A stretch of 64,000 nucleotides of DNA from assembly GCF_009193265.1 (NCBI RefSeq), contig NZ_VZZZ01000001.1:496001-560000 (forward strand), read 5' to 3'. Below the pieces are notes generated by a model that was not told the origin of the DNA, made no database searches, and saw only the letters and a list, made by a program, of their open reading frames with translations. The translations under genes and the position numbers were made by a program. Positions 8,983 through 18,703 of this stretch are shown here, piece after piece (the stretch's first letter is position 1; each line of letters opens with the position of its first letter). Origin of the DNA: Marinobacter changyiensis. Lineage in GTDB: Bacteria; Pseudomonadota; Gammaproteobacteria; Pseudomonadales; Oleiphilaceae.

Positions 8983-9774
8983 ATGACCCAACAACACACG
9001 CCCACCCCGCCGCCAGGCGAGCAGCTGCCCCGGGATGACACCACGCACTTCGGTTTCCGCTCTGTCGCCAAGGATCAGAAGGCGAGCCAGGTGGCGGATG
9101 TGTTTCATTCCGTGGCGGGCAAATACGACCTGATGAACGACCTGATGTCGATGGGTGTCCATCGGCTCTGGAAACGCTTTACCATCGAGCTCAGCGGTGT
9201 CCGTCCCGGTCATCGGGTACTCGACATTGCCGGCGGCACTGGTGATCTGACCATGAAATTTGCGGATCTGGTTGGCCCCGGTGGCCAGGTCGTACTGGCC
9301 GATATCAACGCCTCAATGCTCCAGGTAGGGCGCAGCCGCCTTACGGACCGGGGCTACGCCGGCAACATCGAGTACGTTCAGGCGGATGCCGAGCGGCTGC
9401 CCTTCCCGGACAACAGTTTCAATGCCGTCAGCATCGCGTTCGGCCTCCGGAATGTAACCGACAAGGACCAGGCCCTGCGAGACATGACCCGGGTCCTGAA
9501 GCCCGGCGGCAAACTCATGGTGCTGGAGTTTTCCAAACCCACCAACCCGCTCCTGAGCAAGGCCTACGATCTGTACTCGTTTAACGCCCTGCCCCTGATG
9601 GGCCAGCTGATCGCCGGTGATTCTGCCAGTTACCAATACCTGGCGGAATCCATCCGCATGCACCCGGATCAGGATACCCTGAAAGGCATGATGGACGCGG
9701 CCGGACTGGTCAACTGCAAATACTACAACATGACCGGTGGCGTCGTGGCACTGCACGTGGGAATCAAGCCCTGA
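8983..9774 (+). CDS. ubiE: Bifunctional demethylmenaquinone/2-methoxy-6-polyprenyl-1,4-benzoquinol methylase
   Basis: UbiE performs the C-methylation step of ubiquinone synthesis (and of menaquinone where present), using S-adenosylmethionine. At 263 residues it is a little longer than the Escherichia coli protein because of a Pro/Gln-rich N-terminus. The core is diagnostic: [31 protein letters not shown] motif [13 protein letters not shown], and [17 protein letters not shown]. The last base of its TGA is the first base of the ubiJ ATG, so the genes are translationally coupled. It heads a ubi-his-tat-rsmE run on the plus strand. Confidence 0.97.
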   Translation: MTQQHTPTPPPGEQLPRDDTTHFGFRSVAKDQKASQVADVFHSVAGKYDLMNDLMSMGVHRLWKRFTIELSGVRPGHRVLDIAGGTGDLTMKFADLVGPGGQVVLADINASMLQVGRSRLTDRGYAGNIEYVQADAERLPFPDNSFNAVSIAFGLRNVTDKDQALRDMTRVLKPGGKLMVLEFSKPTNPLLSKAYDLYSFNALPLMGQLIAGDSASYQYLAESIRMHPDQDTLKGMMDAAGLVNCKYYNMTGGVVALHVGIKP

Positions 9775-10430
9775 TGTTCCCAGGGCCTACTTTACAGGCA
9801 GCGCTGACCCGGGTCATCGAAGGCGCTCTTAATCAGGCCCTGAACATGGACCCTGCCGGGCGTACGGCCTTGCTTGACGTTCTGGCCAGACCCGTTCAGT
9901 TCTCCGTGACTGAGCCCGCGCCCCTGACGCTGACCCTCACCGCAGTCGGCCAGCAGATCAGCGTTGGCAGCATCGCGGCAGAGAAACCCGCGCTGGAATT
10001 ATCCGGCCGGCCACTGGCATTTGCAGCCCTGGCGTTAGGGGACAACAGCGTATTGGCCAACGGGCGGCTGACCGTGACGGGTGATGCCGCGACCGCACAC
10101 CAGTTCCAGCGTGCCCTGAGCCAACTCGATCCGGACTGGGAAGGCGCGCTGGCCCAATACCTCGGCGACATTCCGGCTCATTTTATCGGCCAGCGCCTAC
10201 GCGGGGCGATACGCTGGAGCAAATCGGCAGCTTCCGTGCTCAACGCCAACGTAGAAGAATATATCCACGAAGAAAGCCGGAGCCTGCCCGGCAGACGGGA
10301 ACTGGAGGCCACTTTTACCGATATTGACCAGCTGAGCCTGCAGGTCGAACGTCTGGATGCACGCATTGGACGGCTCAGTCACCAGGCTGACTCCTCCGAC
10401 CCCGCCGATATACCACCGGAGCACTCGTGA
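9774..10430 (+). CDS. ubiJ: Ubiquinone biosynthesis accessory factor UbiJ
   Basis: A 218-residue SCP2-domain protein (N-terminal about 120 residues: strands [20 protein letters not shown] and [15 protein letters not shown]) followed by a C-terminal coiled coil ([18 protein letters not shown]). UbiJ is a non-enzymatic lipid-binding scaffold of the Ubi metabolon needed for aerobic ubiquinone synthesis. Its place between ubiE and ubiB is the classic order and decides the assignment, since SCP2 proteins diverge fast. The start overlaps the ubiE stop by one base and the end overlaps the ubiB GTG start. Confidence 0.93.
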   Translation: MFPGPTLQAALTRVIEGALNQALNMDPAGRTALLDVLARPVQFSVTEPAPLTLTLTAVGQQISVGSIAAEKPALELSGRPLAFAALALGDNSVLANGRLTVTGDAATAHQFQRALSQLDPDWEGALAQYLGDIPAHFIGQRLRGAIRWSKSAASVLNANVEEYIHEESRSLPGRRELEATFTDIDQLSLQVERLDARIGRLSHQADSSDPADIPPEHS

Positions 10431-12070
10431 CTCGCCTGCAACGCCTCTTCCGAATTGCCTGGGTATTCTGCAAATACCGGCTCGATACCTTTTTACCGAT
10501 GGCGGAACTGCCCACGGTACTGAAAGTTCTGTTCCTGCTGGCGCCCTGGCACCTGTTTCCACAACCGAAACTGGACCGGGGGGACAGGCTGCGGCTTGCG
10601 CTGCAGGAACTTGGGCCGATTTTCGTCAAATTCGGCCAGATACTGTCAACCCGGCGGGACCTGCTGCCTGACGATATGGCGTTATCGCTGCAGCAACTCC
10701 AGGACCGCGTACCACCATTTCCGGGGGCGCAGGCCCAGGCCATTATCGAGCGTTCGCTGGAGGCACCGGTGGGTGAGCTGTTTGCCGAATTTGACCCGGC
10801 ACCGATGGCGTCCGCCTCGGTCGCACAGGTTCATGCCGCCACTCTGAAGACCGGTCGTCGGGTGGTGGTCAAGGTCATCCGTCCGGCCATCCAGCGCACC
10901 ATTCGCCAGGACATCGCCCTGATGTACTTTATGGCCAACGGACTCGAGCGCTACTGGTCGGAGGGCCGCAGGCTTCGACCCGTGGACGTTGTGCGGGATT
11001 ACGAAACCACCATATACGATGAGCTCGACCTGCAACGGGAAGCCGCTAACGCCAGCCAGCTGCGGCGTAATTTCGAGGGCTCCTCCCTGATCTATATCCC
11101 GTCCATTGACTGGGACTACACCCGCAAGTCAGTGCTGGTCATGGAACGCATCCAGGGAATTCCGGTGGCCGATATTGATGCCCTCAACGCCGCCGGAGTC
11201 AATATGAAAGTGCTGGCGGAGAAAGGTGTAGAGATCTTTTTCACCCAGGTGTTCCGGGACAGCTTCTTCCACGCCGACATGCACCCCGGTAACATTTTTG
11301 TCGATGCCACCCACCCCAATGACCCTAAGTACATTGCTATTGATTTCGGTATCGTGGGCACCCTGGCGCCGGATGATCAGAGCTATCTCGCCCGTAACCT
11401 GCTGGCATTTTTCAAGCGGGATTATCGCCAGGTGGCGCAACTGCACATCCAGTCCGGATGGGTGCCACCGGAAACCCGGGTAAACGAATTTGAAGCCGCG
11501 ATACGCACCGTCTGCGAGCCTATTTTCGAGCGTCCGCTGAAAGATATTTCCTTTGGCCAGTTCCTGCTGCGCCTGTTCCAGACCGCCCGTCGCTTTGAAA
11601 TGGAAGTTCAGCCCCAGTTGGTGCTGTTGCAAAAAACCCTGCTCAACGTGGAGGGGCTGGGGCGTCAATTGTATCCGGACCTTGATCTCTGGAGCACCGC
11701 CCAGCCGTTTCTGGAAAACTGGATGCGCAAGCGCATCGGACCTTCCGGCCTGCTACACTCCTTGCAATCACATTTGCCTGCCTGGCTCGAGCAGTCACCG
11801 GAAATGCCTCAACTGGTGCACGACGCCCTGGTTCAGATACGCAGTGCCCGCCCTGCTGGGGCACAGCACGAGACCATGCTGGCCCAGCTCCGGGAACAGC
11901 AGAACAGGGTCAACAAGCGTTGGCGGTATACCCTGCTGGCCGCCGTCCTGGTCAGTGTTACCTGGCTGACCACTCAGGCCGATGTACTGACACTGACCCG
12001 GGACTTGCCTGCTCATGGGTGGCTGATGCTGGGCGCAGCGGCATTCCTGGTGTTTCGGGGCACGCGCTGA
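10427..12070 (+). CDS. ubiB: Ubiquinone biosynthesis regulatory protein kinase-like UbiB
   Basis: UbiB belongs to the ABC1/ADCK atypical kinase family and is needed for ubiquinone synthesis, probably through ATPase-driven handling of prenylated intermediates. The 547-residue length is normal. Visible motifs are the family KxGQ signature (KFGQILSTR), the Ala-rich nucleotide loop region ([10 protein letters not shown]), the catalytic-loop equivalent ADMHPGNIF and the metal-binding DFG (IAIDFGIVG). Two hydrophobic segments at the C-terminus ([14 protein letters not shown] and [13 protein letters not shown]) anchor it to the inner membrane. The start is a GTG at 10427 overlapping the ubiJ stop. 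Confidence 0.97.
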   Translation: MTRLQRLFRIAWVFCKYRLDTFLPMAELPTVLKVLFLLAPWHLFPQPKLDRGDRLRLALQELGPIFVKFGQILSTRRDLLPDDMALSLQQLQDRVPPFPGAQAQAIIERSLEAPVGELFAEFDPAPMASASVAQVHAATLKTGRRVVVKVIRPAIQRTIRQDIALMYFMANGLERYWSEGRRLRPVDVVRDYETTIYDELDLQREAANASQLRRNFEGSSLIYIPSIDWDYTRKSVLVMERIQGIPVADIDALNAAGVNMKVLAEKGVEIFFTQVFRDSFFHADMHPGNIFVDATHPNDPKYIAIDFGIVGTLAPDDQSYLARNLLAFFKRDYRQVAQLHIQSGWVPPETRVNEFEAAIRTVCEPIFERPLKDISFGQFLLRLFQTARRFEMEVQPQLVLLQKTLLNVEGLGRQLYPDLDLWSTAQPFLENWMRKRIGPSGLLHSLQSHLPAWLEQSPEMPQLVHDALVQIRSARPAGAQHETMLAQLREQQNRVNKRWRYTLLAAVLVSVTWLTTQADVLTLTRDLPAHGWLMLGAAAFLVFRGTR

Positions 12071-12107
12071 ACAATTTTGATTAACGAAAAGCTCGGGATT
12101 CACAGAA

Positions 12108-12545
12108 ATGCAAGATTCAACACCTACTGTTGAAAGCCTCGACTGGCTGGATGCCATCCGCTGGACGGATGATGGTCTGGTCCCTGCCATCGCTCAGGAC
12201 GCCACCACCGGTGACATTCTGATGATGGCGTGGATGAACCGGGAAGCTCTGGCGCTTACTGCCGCCGAGGGCCGGGCCGTGTATTGGTCGCGGTCAAGGG
12301 GCAAGCTCTGGCGCAAGGGCGAGTCATCCGGGCACCGTCAGAGGATTGTCGAGGTCCGGCTGGATTGCGACGAGGACGTCGTGCTGCTAAAAGTGGAACA
12401 GGAGGGTGGCATAGCCTGTCACACTGGACGCCGAAGCTGTTTCTATCGCCGTCTTGAGGACGGGCAGTGGGCAAGTGTTGACCCTGTCCTGCGAGACCCG
12501 GGTGAGATTTATGGCACCAACCACGGAGGCAGCCAAGATGAATGA
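12108..12545 (+). CDS. hisI: Phosphoribosyl-AMP cyclohydrolase
   Basis: HisI opens the purine ring of phosphoribosyl-AMP in step 3 of histidine synthesis. The 145-residue protein is the monofunctional form, with the HisE activity on the next gene rather than fused as in enterobacteria. Conserved features are [29 protein letters not shown] and the metal-binding region [10 protein letters not shown]...[14 protein letters not shown]. The metal ligands D.D.D and the cysteines are all present. It follows ubiB by 37 bases and overlaps hisE by 8 bases, implying coupling. Confidence 0.96.
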   Translation: MQDSTPTVESLDWLDAIRWTDDGLVPAIAQDATTGDILMMAWMNREALALTAAEGRAVYWSRSRGKLWRKGESSGHRQRIVEVRLDCDEDVVLLKVEQEGGIACHTGRRSCFYRRLEDGQWASVDPVLRDPGEIYGTNHGGSQDE

Positions 12546-12870
12546 TGTACTGGAGCAACTCGCACAGGTTCTGGAGGCTCGTAAGGAAGCGGACCCGGAC
12601 AGTTCCTATGTCGCCAGCCTTCATGCCAGGGGTCTGAACAAGATTCTCGAAAAGGTGGGTGAGGAATGCATCGAAACGGTCATTGCCGCCAAGGATGCCC
12701 AGCAGTCGGGGGAGACAGACGATGTCGTCTATGAAACCGCTGATCTCTGGTTTCATAGCCTGGTGATGCTGTCGAATCTGGGCCTCGGCCCGGACGATGT
12801 GCTGAAGGAACTCGCGCGCCGGTTCGATTTATCCGGGCACGATGAGAAAGCGGCCCGAAAAAACACTTGA
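12538..12870 (+). CDS. hisE: Phosphoribosyl-ATP pyrophosphatase
   Basis: HisE hydrolyses phosphoribosyl-ATP to phosphoribosyl-AMP, histidine step 2. I start it at the ATG at 12538 ([16 protein letters not shown]), which gives 110 residues, the family length. The frame is open 28 codons further upstream, but that part only shadows hisI. Diagnostic features are the MazG-like helices with [21 protein letters not shown] and the acidic metal site [12 protein letters not shown]...[13 protein letters not shown]. It overlaps the end of hisI by 8 bases. The rest of the his operon is elsewhere, as is usual in pseudomonads and relatives. Confidence 0.96.
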   Translation: MNDVLEQLAQVLEARKEADPDSSYVASLHARGLNKILEKVGEECIETVIAAKDAQQSGETDDVVYETADLWFHSLVMLSNLGLGPDDVLKELARRFDLSGHDEKAARKNT

Positions 12871-12954
12871 CGCCTCCGGACCAAATTTTCGATTCCGGGC
12901 AACAGTGGCGTACAATCAAACTGACATTATGTTCTTGTTGATGAGGACCCGGTT

Positions 12955-13191
12955 ATGGGTATCAGTATCTGGCAACTGTTAATCGTACTTGGCATTGTAA
13001 TTCTGCTGTTCGGCACCAAGAAACTCCGCAACATCGGTACTGACCTTGGTGGCGCTATCCGTGGATTCAAGAAATCCATGGGGGATGAAGACACCACCAA
13101 GGACGATGCCAACACCAACATCGAGAGCAAGTCCGACGAACAGGTTTACGAAGCTACGGCAGAAAAGACCGAAGACAAGCCTCGCACCTGA
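12955..13191 (+). CDS. tatA: Sec-independent (Tat) translocase subunit TatA
   Basis: TatA forms the pore-widening element of the twin-arginine translocase, which exports folded, often cofactor-bearing proteins. The 78-residue protein has the canonical plan: one short membrane helix ([18 protein letters not shown]), the FG hinge, an amphipathic helix ([21 protein letters not shown]) and an acidic disordered tail. The ATG at 12955 lies 84 bases after hisE, so it may have its own promoter. It is followed immediately by tatB and tatC. Confidence 0.96.
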   Translation: MGISIWQLLIVLGIVILLFGTKKLRNIGTDLGGAIRGFKKSMGDEDTTKDDANTNIESKSDEQVYEATAEKTEDKPRT

Positions 13192-13202
13192 GTATGGCCT
13201 GA

Positions 13203-13664
13203 ATGTTCGATATCGGCTTTCTTGAACTCCTGATATGCGGCGTCATAGCGCTGCTGGTTCTCGGCCCCGAGCGGCTGCCCACGGCAGCCCGAGCGGCAGG
13301 TCGCTGGGTCGGCAAGACCCGCCGTATGGTGGGGCAGTTTACCTCGGAACTGGATCGTCAGCTGAAAGCAGACGAGCTTCGGGAAGAATTGCGTAAGGCC
13401 GGCGATATCGGTCTTGATGACGTCCAGAAAAACGTTCGCGGTGCCCTGGACGAAGCCAAACGATACGAACACATGATTTTGCCTGACGACAAAGCGAAGC
13501 GCCCGGCGCCCGCAACACGGCGACAAGCCCCACCCCGGACAACCGAGGCAGGTGCTGCTTATACCCCCCAGGCATCATCGGTGCAGGCTGAAAAAACCGA
13601 GCCGCCGGTAGCACAAACTTCTACCCCGACATCCCAGGATAAACCGCCGGAAAACCATTCATGA
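13203..13664 (+). CDS. tatB: Tat translocase subunit TatB
   Basis: TatB works with TatC as the twin-arginine signal receptor. The N-terminus MFDIGFLELLICGVIALLVLGPERLP is one membrane helix with the LGPERLP signature that separates TatB from TatA. Then come an amphipathic helix (ARAAGRWVGKTRRMV) and a long charged and Pro/Thr-rich tail, 153 residues in all. It starts 11 bases after tatA, and its last four bases are the ATGA overlap with tatC. Confidence 0.95.
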   Translation: MFDIGFLELLICGVIALLVLGPERLPTAARAAGRWVGKTRRMVGQFTSELDRQLKADELREELRKAGDIGLDDVQKNVRGALDEAKRYEHMILPDDKAKRPAPATRRQAPPRTTEAGAAYTPQASSVQAEKTEPPVAQTSTPTSQDKPPENHS

Positions 13665-14458
13665 CCGCGATACCCCCCGACCATGAAACGTCGGAGCCGA
13701 CGACACCGGAAGAACATCAGGAGATGCCGCTGGTCGAGCATTTGCTCGAACTGAGGAATCGGCTGCTCAAAATCGTTCTTGCTGTGGTGGTGTGTTTTGC
13801 GGTGGTTTACCCGTTTGCCAACGAACTTTACCTCTGGCTGTCCCAACCACTGCGGGATTTGCTGCCGGAAGGGCAGATGATGATCGCAACCGATGTCACC
13901 TCGCCATTCTTCGCGCCTCTGAAGCTGGCGCTGGTGGTGGCGGTATTCATAGCCATTCCCTATATCCTTTATCAGATCTGGAGCTTTATTGCCCCGGGGC
14001 TCTACAAGCATGAGAAAAAGCTGGCTTTCCCACTACTGGCGACATCCGTTCTGCTGTTCTATCTTGGCGCCGCGTTTGCCTATTACGTGGTGTTTCCGCT
14101 GGTGTTCGGTTTCTTCACGGCCATCGGCCCCGAAGGCATTGTCGAGTTACCGGATATCAACAGCTATCTGAATTTCGTGCTGAAAATGTTTTTCGCCTTC
14201 GGGGTCGCGTTTGAGATACCCATTGCGACCATATTGCTGATTCTGTCCGGCGCTACCACGGCCAGCGATCTCGCTGCCAAACGCCCCTATGTGGTGGTTG
14301 GGTGTTTCGTCATCGGTATGATGCTGACACCTCCGGATATCATTTCTCAGACCTTGCTGGCGGTACCCATGTGGGTACTGTTCGAGCTCGGCATTCTGTT
14401 TGGCCGTTTAGCCCAGCGCCGGGTGCCTGCTGAAGATACGGAAACTGCTGGCGAATGA
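13661..14458 (+). CDS. tatC: Tat translocase subunit TatC
   Basis: TatC is the polytopic receptor for the twin-arginine signal peptide. The 265 residues contain six predicted membrane helices and the family landmarks: MPLVEHLLELRNRLLK near the N-terminus, LYKHEKKLAFP after helix 2 and FGVAFEIPIATILL around helix 4. It overlaps tatB and rsmE with ATGA junctions, so tatABC-rsmE behaves as one translation unit. The N-terminal extension with DHETSEPTTPEEHQ is acidic and probably disordered. Confidence 0.97.
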   Translation: MTAIPPDHETSEPTTPEEHQEMPLVEHLLELRNRLLKIVLAVVVCFAVVYPFANELYLWLSQPLRDLLPEGQMMIATDVTSPFFAPLKLALVVAVFIAIPYILYQIWSFIAPGLYKHEKKLAFPLLATSVLLFYLGAAFAYYVVFPLVFGFFTAIGPEGIVELPDINSYLNFVLKMFFAFGVAFEIPIATILLILSGATTASDLAAKRPYVVVGCFVIGMMLTPPDIISQTLLAVPMWVLFELGILFGRLAQRRVPAEDTETAGE

Positions 14459-15174
14459 ATCTGGCGTTACTGTTCGAGGAAGACTTCACCCGTCCGGATC
14501 AGGTACGCCTGACCGGGCGACGTCGGGACCATCTGGCCACCATCGTCAAAGCCGGAGAAGGTGACTCCATACTGGTGGGTAAGGTCGATGGGCTGATAGG
14601 GGTCGGAAAAGTACTTCAGCAGACGGCAAGCTATATCGACCTCGAGGTCGCTTTTAACCAACCCCCTCCCAACGCTTTACCACTTACGCTGATTCTTGCC
14701 ATGCCTCGCCCCAAGATGCTCCGCAGGGTGCTCCAGACCTGCGCAACGCTTGGGGTAAAGGACATCTGGCTGATCAACGCTTACAAGGTTGAGAAAAGCT
14801 TCTGGCAGACCCCTTTACTGGAGGACGCCGGCATCCGTGCAGACCTGACCCTCGGTCTTGAGCAAGCTCGCGACACCGTGATGCCGGAAGTGCATATCCG
14901 CAAGCGGTTCAAACCCTTCGTTGAGGATGAACTGCCCGGGCTGCTGGCGGGCCGACAGGCGCTGGTTGCGCACCCCGGCACCTCGACTCCCTGCCCCATG
15001 CAATTGCGCGAACCCGCCGCTCTGTGCATCGGCCCGGAAGGCGGCTTTATCCCCTACGAAGTGGATAAACTGGTATCCGCAGGCTGCCAGGCCGTGCATC
15101 TGGGCGCGCGTATTTTGAGAGTGGAGACTGCAGTGCCGGTGTTGGTAAGCCGGTTGTTCGACGCCTGCCAATAA
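14455..15174 (+). CDS. rsmE: 16S rRNA (uracil-1498-N3)-methyltransferase
   Basis: RsmE methylates U1498 of 16S rRNA in the assembled 30S subunit. At 239 residues it has an N-terminal PUA-like domain (LTGRRRDHLATIVKAGEGD) and a SPOUT methyltransferase domain with the knot motif LCIGPEGGFIPYE and the closing helix LGARILRVETA. The ATG overlaps the tatC stop. Placement behind tatC is common in Marinobacter-like genomes. The gene ends seven bases from the convergent DUF808 gene. Confidence 0.95.
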   Translation: MNLALLFEEDFTRPDQVRLTGRRRDHLATIVKAGEGDSILVGKVDGLIGVGKVLQQTASYIDLEVAFNQPPPNALPLTLILAMPRPKMLRRVLQTCATLGVKDIWLINAYKVEKSFWQTPLLEDAGIRADLTLGLEQARDTVMPEVHIRKRFKPFVEDELPGLLAGRQALVAHPGTSTPCPMQLREPAALCIGPEGGFIPYEVDKLVSAGCQAVHLGARILRVETAVPVLVSRLFDACQ

Positions 15175-15181
15175 CAACCGT

Positions 15182-16111
15182 TTACCGATTGCCTTTATCA
15201 CCGGCCCGTTTTTGCCACCACGCCAGCAAAGGCGTAATCATGGCGACCAGAATGGCACCGGCGATCAGACCCACAAGGCCATCGACCAGAATGGGCAACA
15301 CGGCCTCCATAGCTCCGCCGAACGAGACGGCAAAATCATGGATGGCCTGGTATACCGGAGGCACCCCATGAGTCAGGATGCCGCCACCTACCAGGAACAT
15401 CGCAATGGTTCCGAGTATCGACAGAGTTTTCATCATATGAGGCGCCAGCCATAAAATGCCTCGCCCCAGGGCTTGTTGAAACTGGTTATCCCGCTGGCTG
15501 AGATAAAGGCCACCATCATCCAGTTTCACGATACCGGCGACCAGGCCATACACTCCGATGGTGATAAACAGGGCCACCACCGCAAGCACCAGAAACTGCA
15601 TGCCAATAGACTCGGCACTGACCGTCCCCAGGGTGATGGCGATAATCTCCGCTGACAGGATGAAGTCAGTACGGATAGCACCTTTAATTTTTTCTTTCTC
15701 GACGGCTTTTATATCGACCTTGGGGTCTGCAAGTGCCTTTCTCAGTTCATCCTTATGGGCCTTGTCTTCCTTGCCATGCAAGAATTTATGGATCAGCTTT
15801 TCAAAACCTTCGTAGCACAGGAACCCGCCACCAAGCATCAACAAGGGCGTCACCAGCCAGGGCACAAAAAAACTGATGGCCAGGGCCGCCGGGACCAGAA
15901 TCGCCTTGTTGAGCAGCGACCCTTTCGCTACCGCCCAGACCACCGGCAGCTCCCGGGCTGGCTTGACACCACTGACCTGCTGAGCGTTAAGTGCAAGGTC
16001 GTCCCCCAACACACCGGCGGTCTTCTTGGCCGCGACCTTGGTCATGACCGAGACATCGTCAAGCACGGTGGCAATATCGTCGATCAGCAGTAACAGGCTA
16101 CTTCCGGCCAT
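15182..16111 (-). CDS. DUF808 (YedI) family inner-membrane protein
   Basis: A 309-residue polytopic protein. The N-terminus MAGSSLLLLIDDIATVLDDVSVMTKVAAKKTAGVLGDDL is the near-invariant DUF808 opening, and NKAILVPAALAISFF, VALFITIGVYGLVAG and LIAGAILVAMITPLLAWW are among its membrane helices. E. coli YedI belongs to the same family, and no function has been established to my knowledge. It is convergent with rsmE and follows ubiI on the minus strand after a 51-base gap. No catalytic or metal-binding motif was seen. Confidence 0.88.
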   Translation of the reverse strand: MAGSSLLLLIDDIATVLDDVSVMTKVAAKKTAGVLGDDLALNAQQVSGVKPARELPVVWAVAKGSLLNKAILVPAALAISFFVPWLVTPLLMLGGGFLCYEGFEKLIHKFLHGKEDKAHKDELRKALADPKVDIKAVEKEKIKGAIRTDFILSAEIIAITLGTVSAESIGMQFLVLAVVALFITIGVYGLVAGIVKLDDGGLYLSQRDNQFQQALGRGILWLAPHMMKTLSILGTIAMFLVGGGILTHGVPPVYQAIHDFAVSFGGAMEAVLPILVDGLVGLIAGAILVAMITPLLAWWQKRAGDKGNR

Positions 16112-16162
16112 GGCATTCAGTCCTTATGGATTTGATGAACACGATCACTGCTTTGATAAGCA

Positions 16163-17386
16163 CTAGCGATTCAACCCCATCGCTTCGGCAGCAAGTCGAT
16201 TTTTGAGGGGGCCAAGCCGGTCCAGCCAGCGCATACCGGTGTTGCGCAGCCAGCGCAGAGGCAATTCATCCCTGGCGAACAATTGTTTGAACCCCTCCAT
16301 GGCCGCCATCATCGCCAGGTTGTCGCCTTTGCGGCGACGCTGATAGCGGGCAAGAACCTGCTCGTTGTCAGGTCTCAGCCCACTCTGGCGGGCTCGGGCT
16401 AATTCCTCGAGCAACACCGTCACATCACTGTATCCCAGGTTGGCACCCTGGCCCGCCAACGGGTGAATCGTGTGGGCCGCATCGCCAATCAGGGCAAACC
16501 CGGGGCGAACGTAATCCTTGGCGTGGCGCTGTCGCAGCGGGAAAGCAAAGCGCCTGGATACCGCCTTGATCTGGCCTAACTGCTGCTCAATGGTCATTTC
16601 CAGGGCGCTGATAAACTCGCTGTCTTCCAGAGCCATCAGACGTCGGGCTTCGGCGGTATCCTGGGACCAGACGATCGAGCAGAAATGGTTATCGCCCGCC
16701 TCACTCTGCAACGGCAGGAACGCCAGCGGGCCGGTAGTTGAAAAGCGCTGCCAGGCAGTGAATTGGTGAGTCTGGCTGGTTTCCACGGTGCAGACAATGG
16801 CCTGCTGGTCGTAGTCCCACTCCCGGGTCGGCAGACCGACCCATTGCCGCATCCGTGAGTTACCACCATCGGCGGCCACCACCAGCGAGGCACTGAGCTG
16901 GCGTCCGCCCTCAAGGCGGATGCCACACTGGCCATCCTGCTCCACCCAGCCCGTTACCCGGGTGTTGTCGAAAACCTCGACGTCACTCTGCTGAAGGCCG
17001 AGAAACAGCGCCCGCACAATATGACGGTTCTCCACAATGGTACCCAGGGAGCGGACCTGAAGTTCAGCTGCCTCAAAGTGAATACGGCCGGTGCCGTCAC
17101 CGTCCCAGACGGTCATGGCCTGATAGGGGCAATGGCGTTGGCCGGCGATCGAGGCCCATACTCCCAGGTCTGCCAACAAGGCCTGGCTGGCAACGGAGAT
17201 CGCGCTCACCCGGGGTTCAAAATCATTTACCGTAGTCGCCGGTGCAGTATCAGCCATGACGGCGGCTGCGCTGGCACTCTCCACCAGAGCGGTTTTCCAG
17301 CCCTGGCGGGAAAGCCCTAACGCCAGTGCGGATCCCGTCATGCCGCCGCCCACCACCAGAATATCGAAGCTTTGGGAATCATTCAT
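16163..17386 (-). CDS. ubiI: FAD-dependent ubiquinone hydroxylase, UbiI/VisC type
   Basis: A 407-residue flavoprotein monooxygenase of the UbiH/COQ6 family. It has the Rossmann GxGxxG as VVGGGMTGSALALGLSRQG (about residues 12-30), the DG motif (VVAADGGNSRMRQWV) and the second FAD motif GFALIGDAAHTIHPLAGQGANLG (about 290). Family members hydroxylate ring carbons C1, C5 or C6 of the ubiquinone precursor. Its place behind ubiH and the pattern MTVWDGDGTGRIHF favour UbiI (C5), but UbiF-like regiospecificity is possible. It overlaps ubiH by 8 bases, giving a coupled pepP-ubiH-ubiI transcript. Confidence 0.88.
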   Translation of the reverse strand: MNDSQSFDILVVGGGMTGSALALGLSRQGWKTALVESASAAAVMADTAPATTVNDFEPRVSAISVASQALLADLGVWASIAGQRHCPYQAMTVWDGDGTGRIHFEAAELQVRSLGTIVENRHIVRALFLGLQQSDVEVFDNTRVTGWVEQDGQCGIRLEGGRQLSASLVVAADGGNSRMRQWVGLPTREWDYDQQAIVCTVETSQTHQFTAWQRFSTTGPLAFLPLQSEAGDNHFCSIVWSQDTAEARRLMALEDSEFISALEMTIEQQLGQIKAVSRRFAFPLRQRHAKDYVRPGFALIGDAAHTIHPLAGQGANLGYSDVTVLLEELARARQSGLRPDNEQVLARYQRRRKGDNLAMMAAMEGFKQLFARDELPLRWLRNTGMRWLDRLGPLKNRLAAEAMGLNR

Positions 17387-18701
17387 GGTGAGCCTTATCC
17401 TCCACCGCAGCTCCGGTGGGCCGGATCACCGCGCGGCGCCCCCCCATTCCCATGGCCTTGCGGCCAAACCAGTGTTTCGCCCCGGGTACCAACCCCAGGC
17501 CGATCAGGCCGAGATCCCGCGCCGCCGCGATGGCGGGTAATTTGTGGCCAAACAGTTGAATCAGCGTATCCGAGAACCGGACCGTTTGTTGCCAGTCCTG
17601 GCGATGGGTTTCCTGGTAATGTCGCAGCCGCCGCAGATCACCCAGACCCATGTTCTGCTCCGTCGCTATCCGGAATTGTTCCACCAGGGCCATCAGGCCT
17701 CGCAGTGCCAGATTAAATCCCTGACCCGCCACCGGATGGAGCGTATGTGCCGCATTCCCAACCAATACTACCCCAGGCTGCACTGATTCGTGGACGGTAG
17801 TCAGGGTCAGGGGGTAATGGTTGCACTGGCCGATACGGGTAAAGCGTCCCAGCCGCCAGCCGAAGCGCTGCTGCAATTGCTGACATTTGCCAGCATCCTC
17901 CAGGGCGAGCACTTCGTCGAGGGCGGCATCATCAAGAGTCCAGACCAATGCCGCAGTATTGCCCGCGGTCTTACCCGAACTGTTACCAAAGCCCTGCGGC
18001 AGCAGTGCCATGGGACCCTCGTCGGTAAAACGTTCATAGGCGGTAAACTGATGACGTTCCGACGTGGTGACATTCGCCACCAGGGCATGCTGACCGTAAC
18101 TTTGCTGATCTACCCGGAAGCCGAGCTTTTCCCGCAATCCGGAGCGACCGCCGTCTGCCACCACCAGGCACTGGGCCGACAATGCGCTCTCCGTTCCGGT
18201 CTCGCCATGGCGCAAGTTCACGGTGATGCCATGGGGTTGCGGGCTCATGCTGACGACCTCAGCGGGCGCTTGCCAGCGCACGTCAGTCTGCCGCAACTCC
18301 CGCATCAGGCAGAGGCCCATCCAGCGGTTATCCGCCACATAACCCAGGGCATCCTGGCGATGGTCTTTCCCATGCAGATGGGTTGCGCCAAAACGTCCGC
18401 GGTCCGAAACATGTATATGACGGATGGGAGTGGCGTGCTCCGACAGCCGCGACCACAGGCCCAATTCTTCAAAGATCTGCCGCGAGCCCCAGGCCAGCGC
18501 AGTGGAACGCGCGTCATAGCTGGGCTGGTAACTTTCCGGCAGCGCTTCAGGCGATAGCGGAAAAGCTTCCACCACGGTGACGCGCAGTTGCGGCAACACC
18601 CGGGCTAGGGTCAGCGCCAGTGTGGCGCCCGCCAGGCCTCCACCGGCAATGACAATGTCAGTATCGAGGCCGGCGCCGTGTGCAATCGCGGAAGCGGTCA
18701 C
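17379..18701 (-). CDS. ubiH: 2-octaprenyl-6-methoxyphenol hydroxylase
   Basis: UbiH hydroxylates C1 of the ubiquinone precursor. The 440-residue protein has the FAD fingerprint (IVIAGGGLAGATLALTLARV), the UbiH-specific HVSDRGRFGATHL, the DG motif (VVADGGRSGLREKLG) and GVVLVGNAAHTLHPVAGQGFNLAL. It starts with GTG at 18701, two bases after the pepP TGA, and overlaps ubiI. The gene order ygfB-pepP-ubiH-ubiI matches E. coli and supports the call. Confidence 0.94.
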   Translation of the reverse strand: MTASAIAHGAGLDTDIVIAGGGLAGATLALTLARVLPQLRVTVVEAFPLSPEALPESYQPSYDARSTALAWGSRQIFEELGLWSRLSEHATPIRHIHVSDRGRFGATHLHGKDHRQDALGYVADNRWMGLCLMRELRQTDVRWQAPAEVVSMSPQPHGITVNLRHGETGTESALSAQCLVVADGGRSGLREKLGFRVDQQSYGQHALVANVTTSERHQFTAYERFTDEGPMALLPQGFGNSSGKTAGNTAALVWTLDDAALDEVLALEDAGKCQQLQQRFGWRLGRFTRIGQCNHYPLTLTTVHESVQPGVVLVGNAAHTLHPVAGQGFNLALRGLMALVEQFRIATEQNMGLGDLRRLRHYQETHRQDWQQTVRFSDTLIQLFGHKLPAIAAARDLGLIGLGLVPGAKHWFGRKAMGMGGRRAVIRPTGAAVEDKAHHE

Positions 18702-18703
18702 CG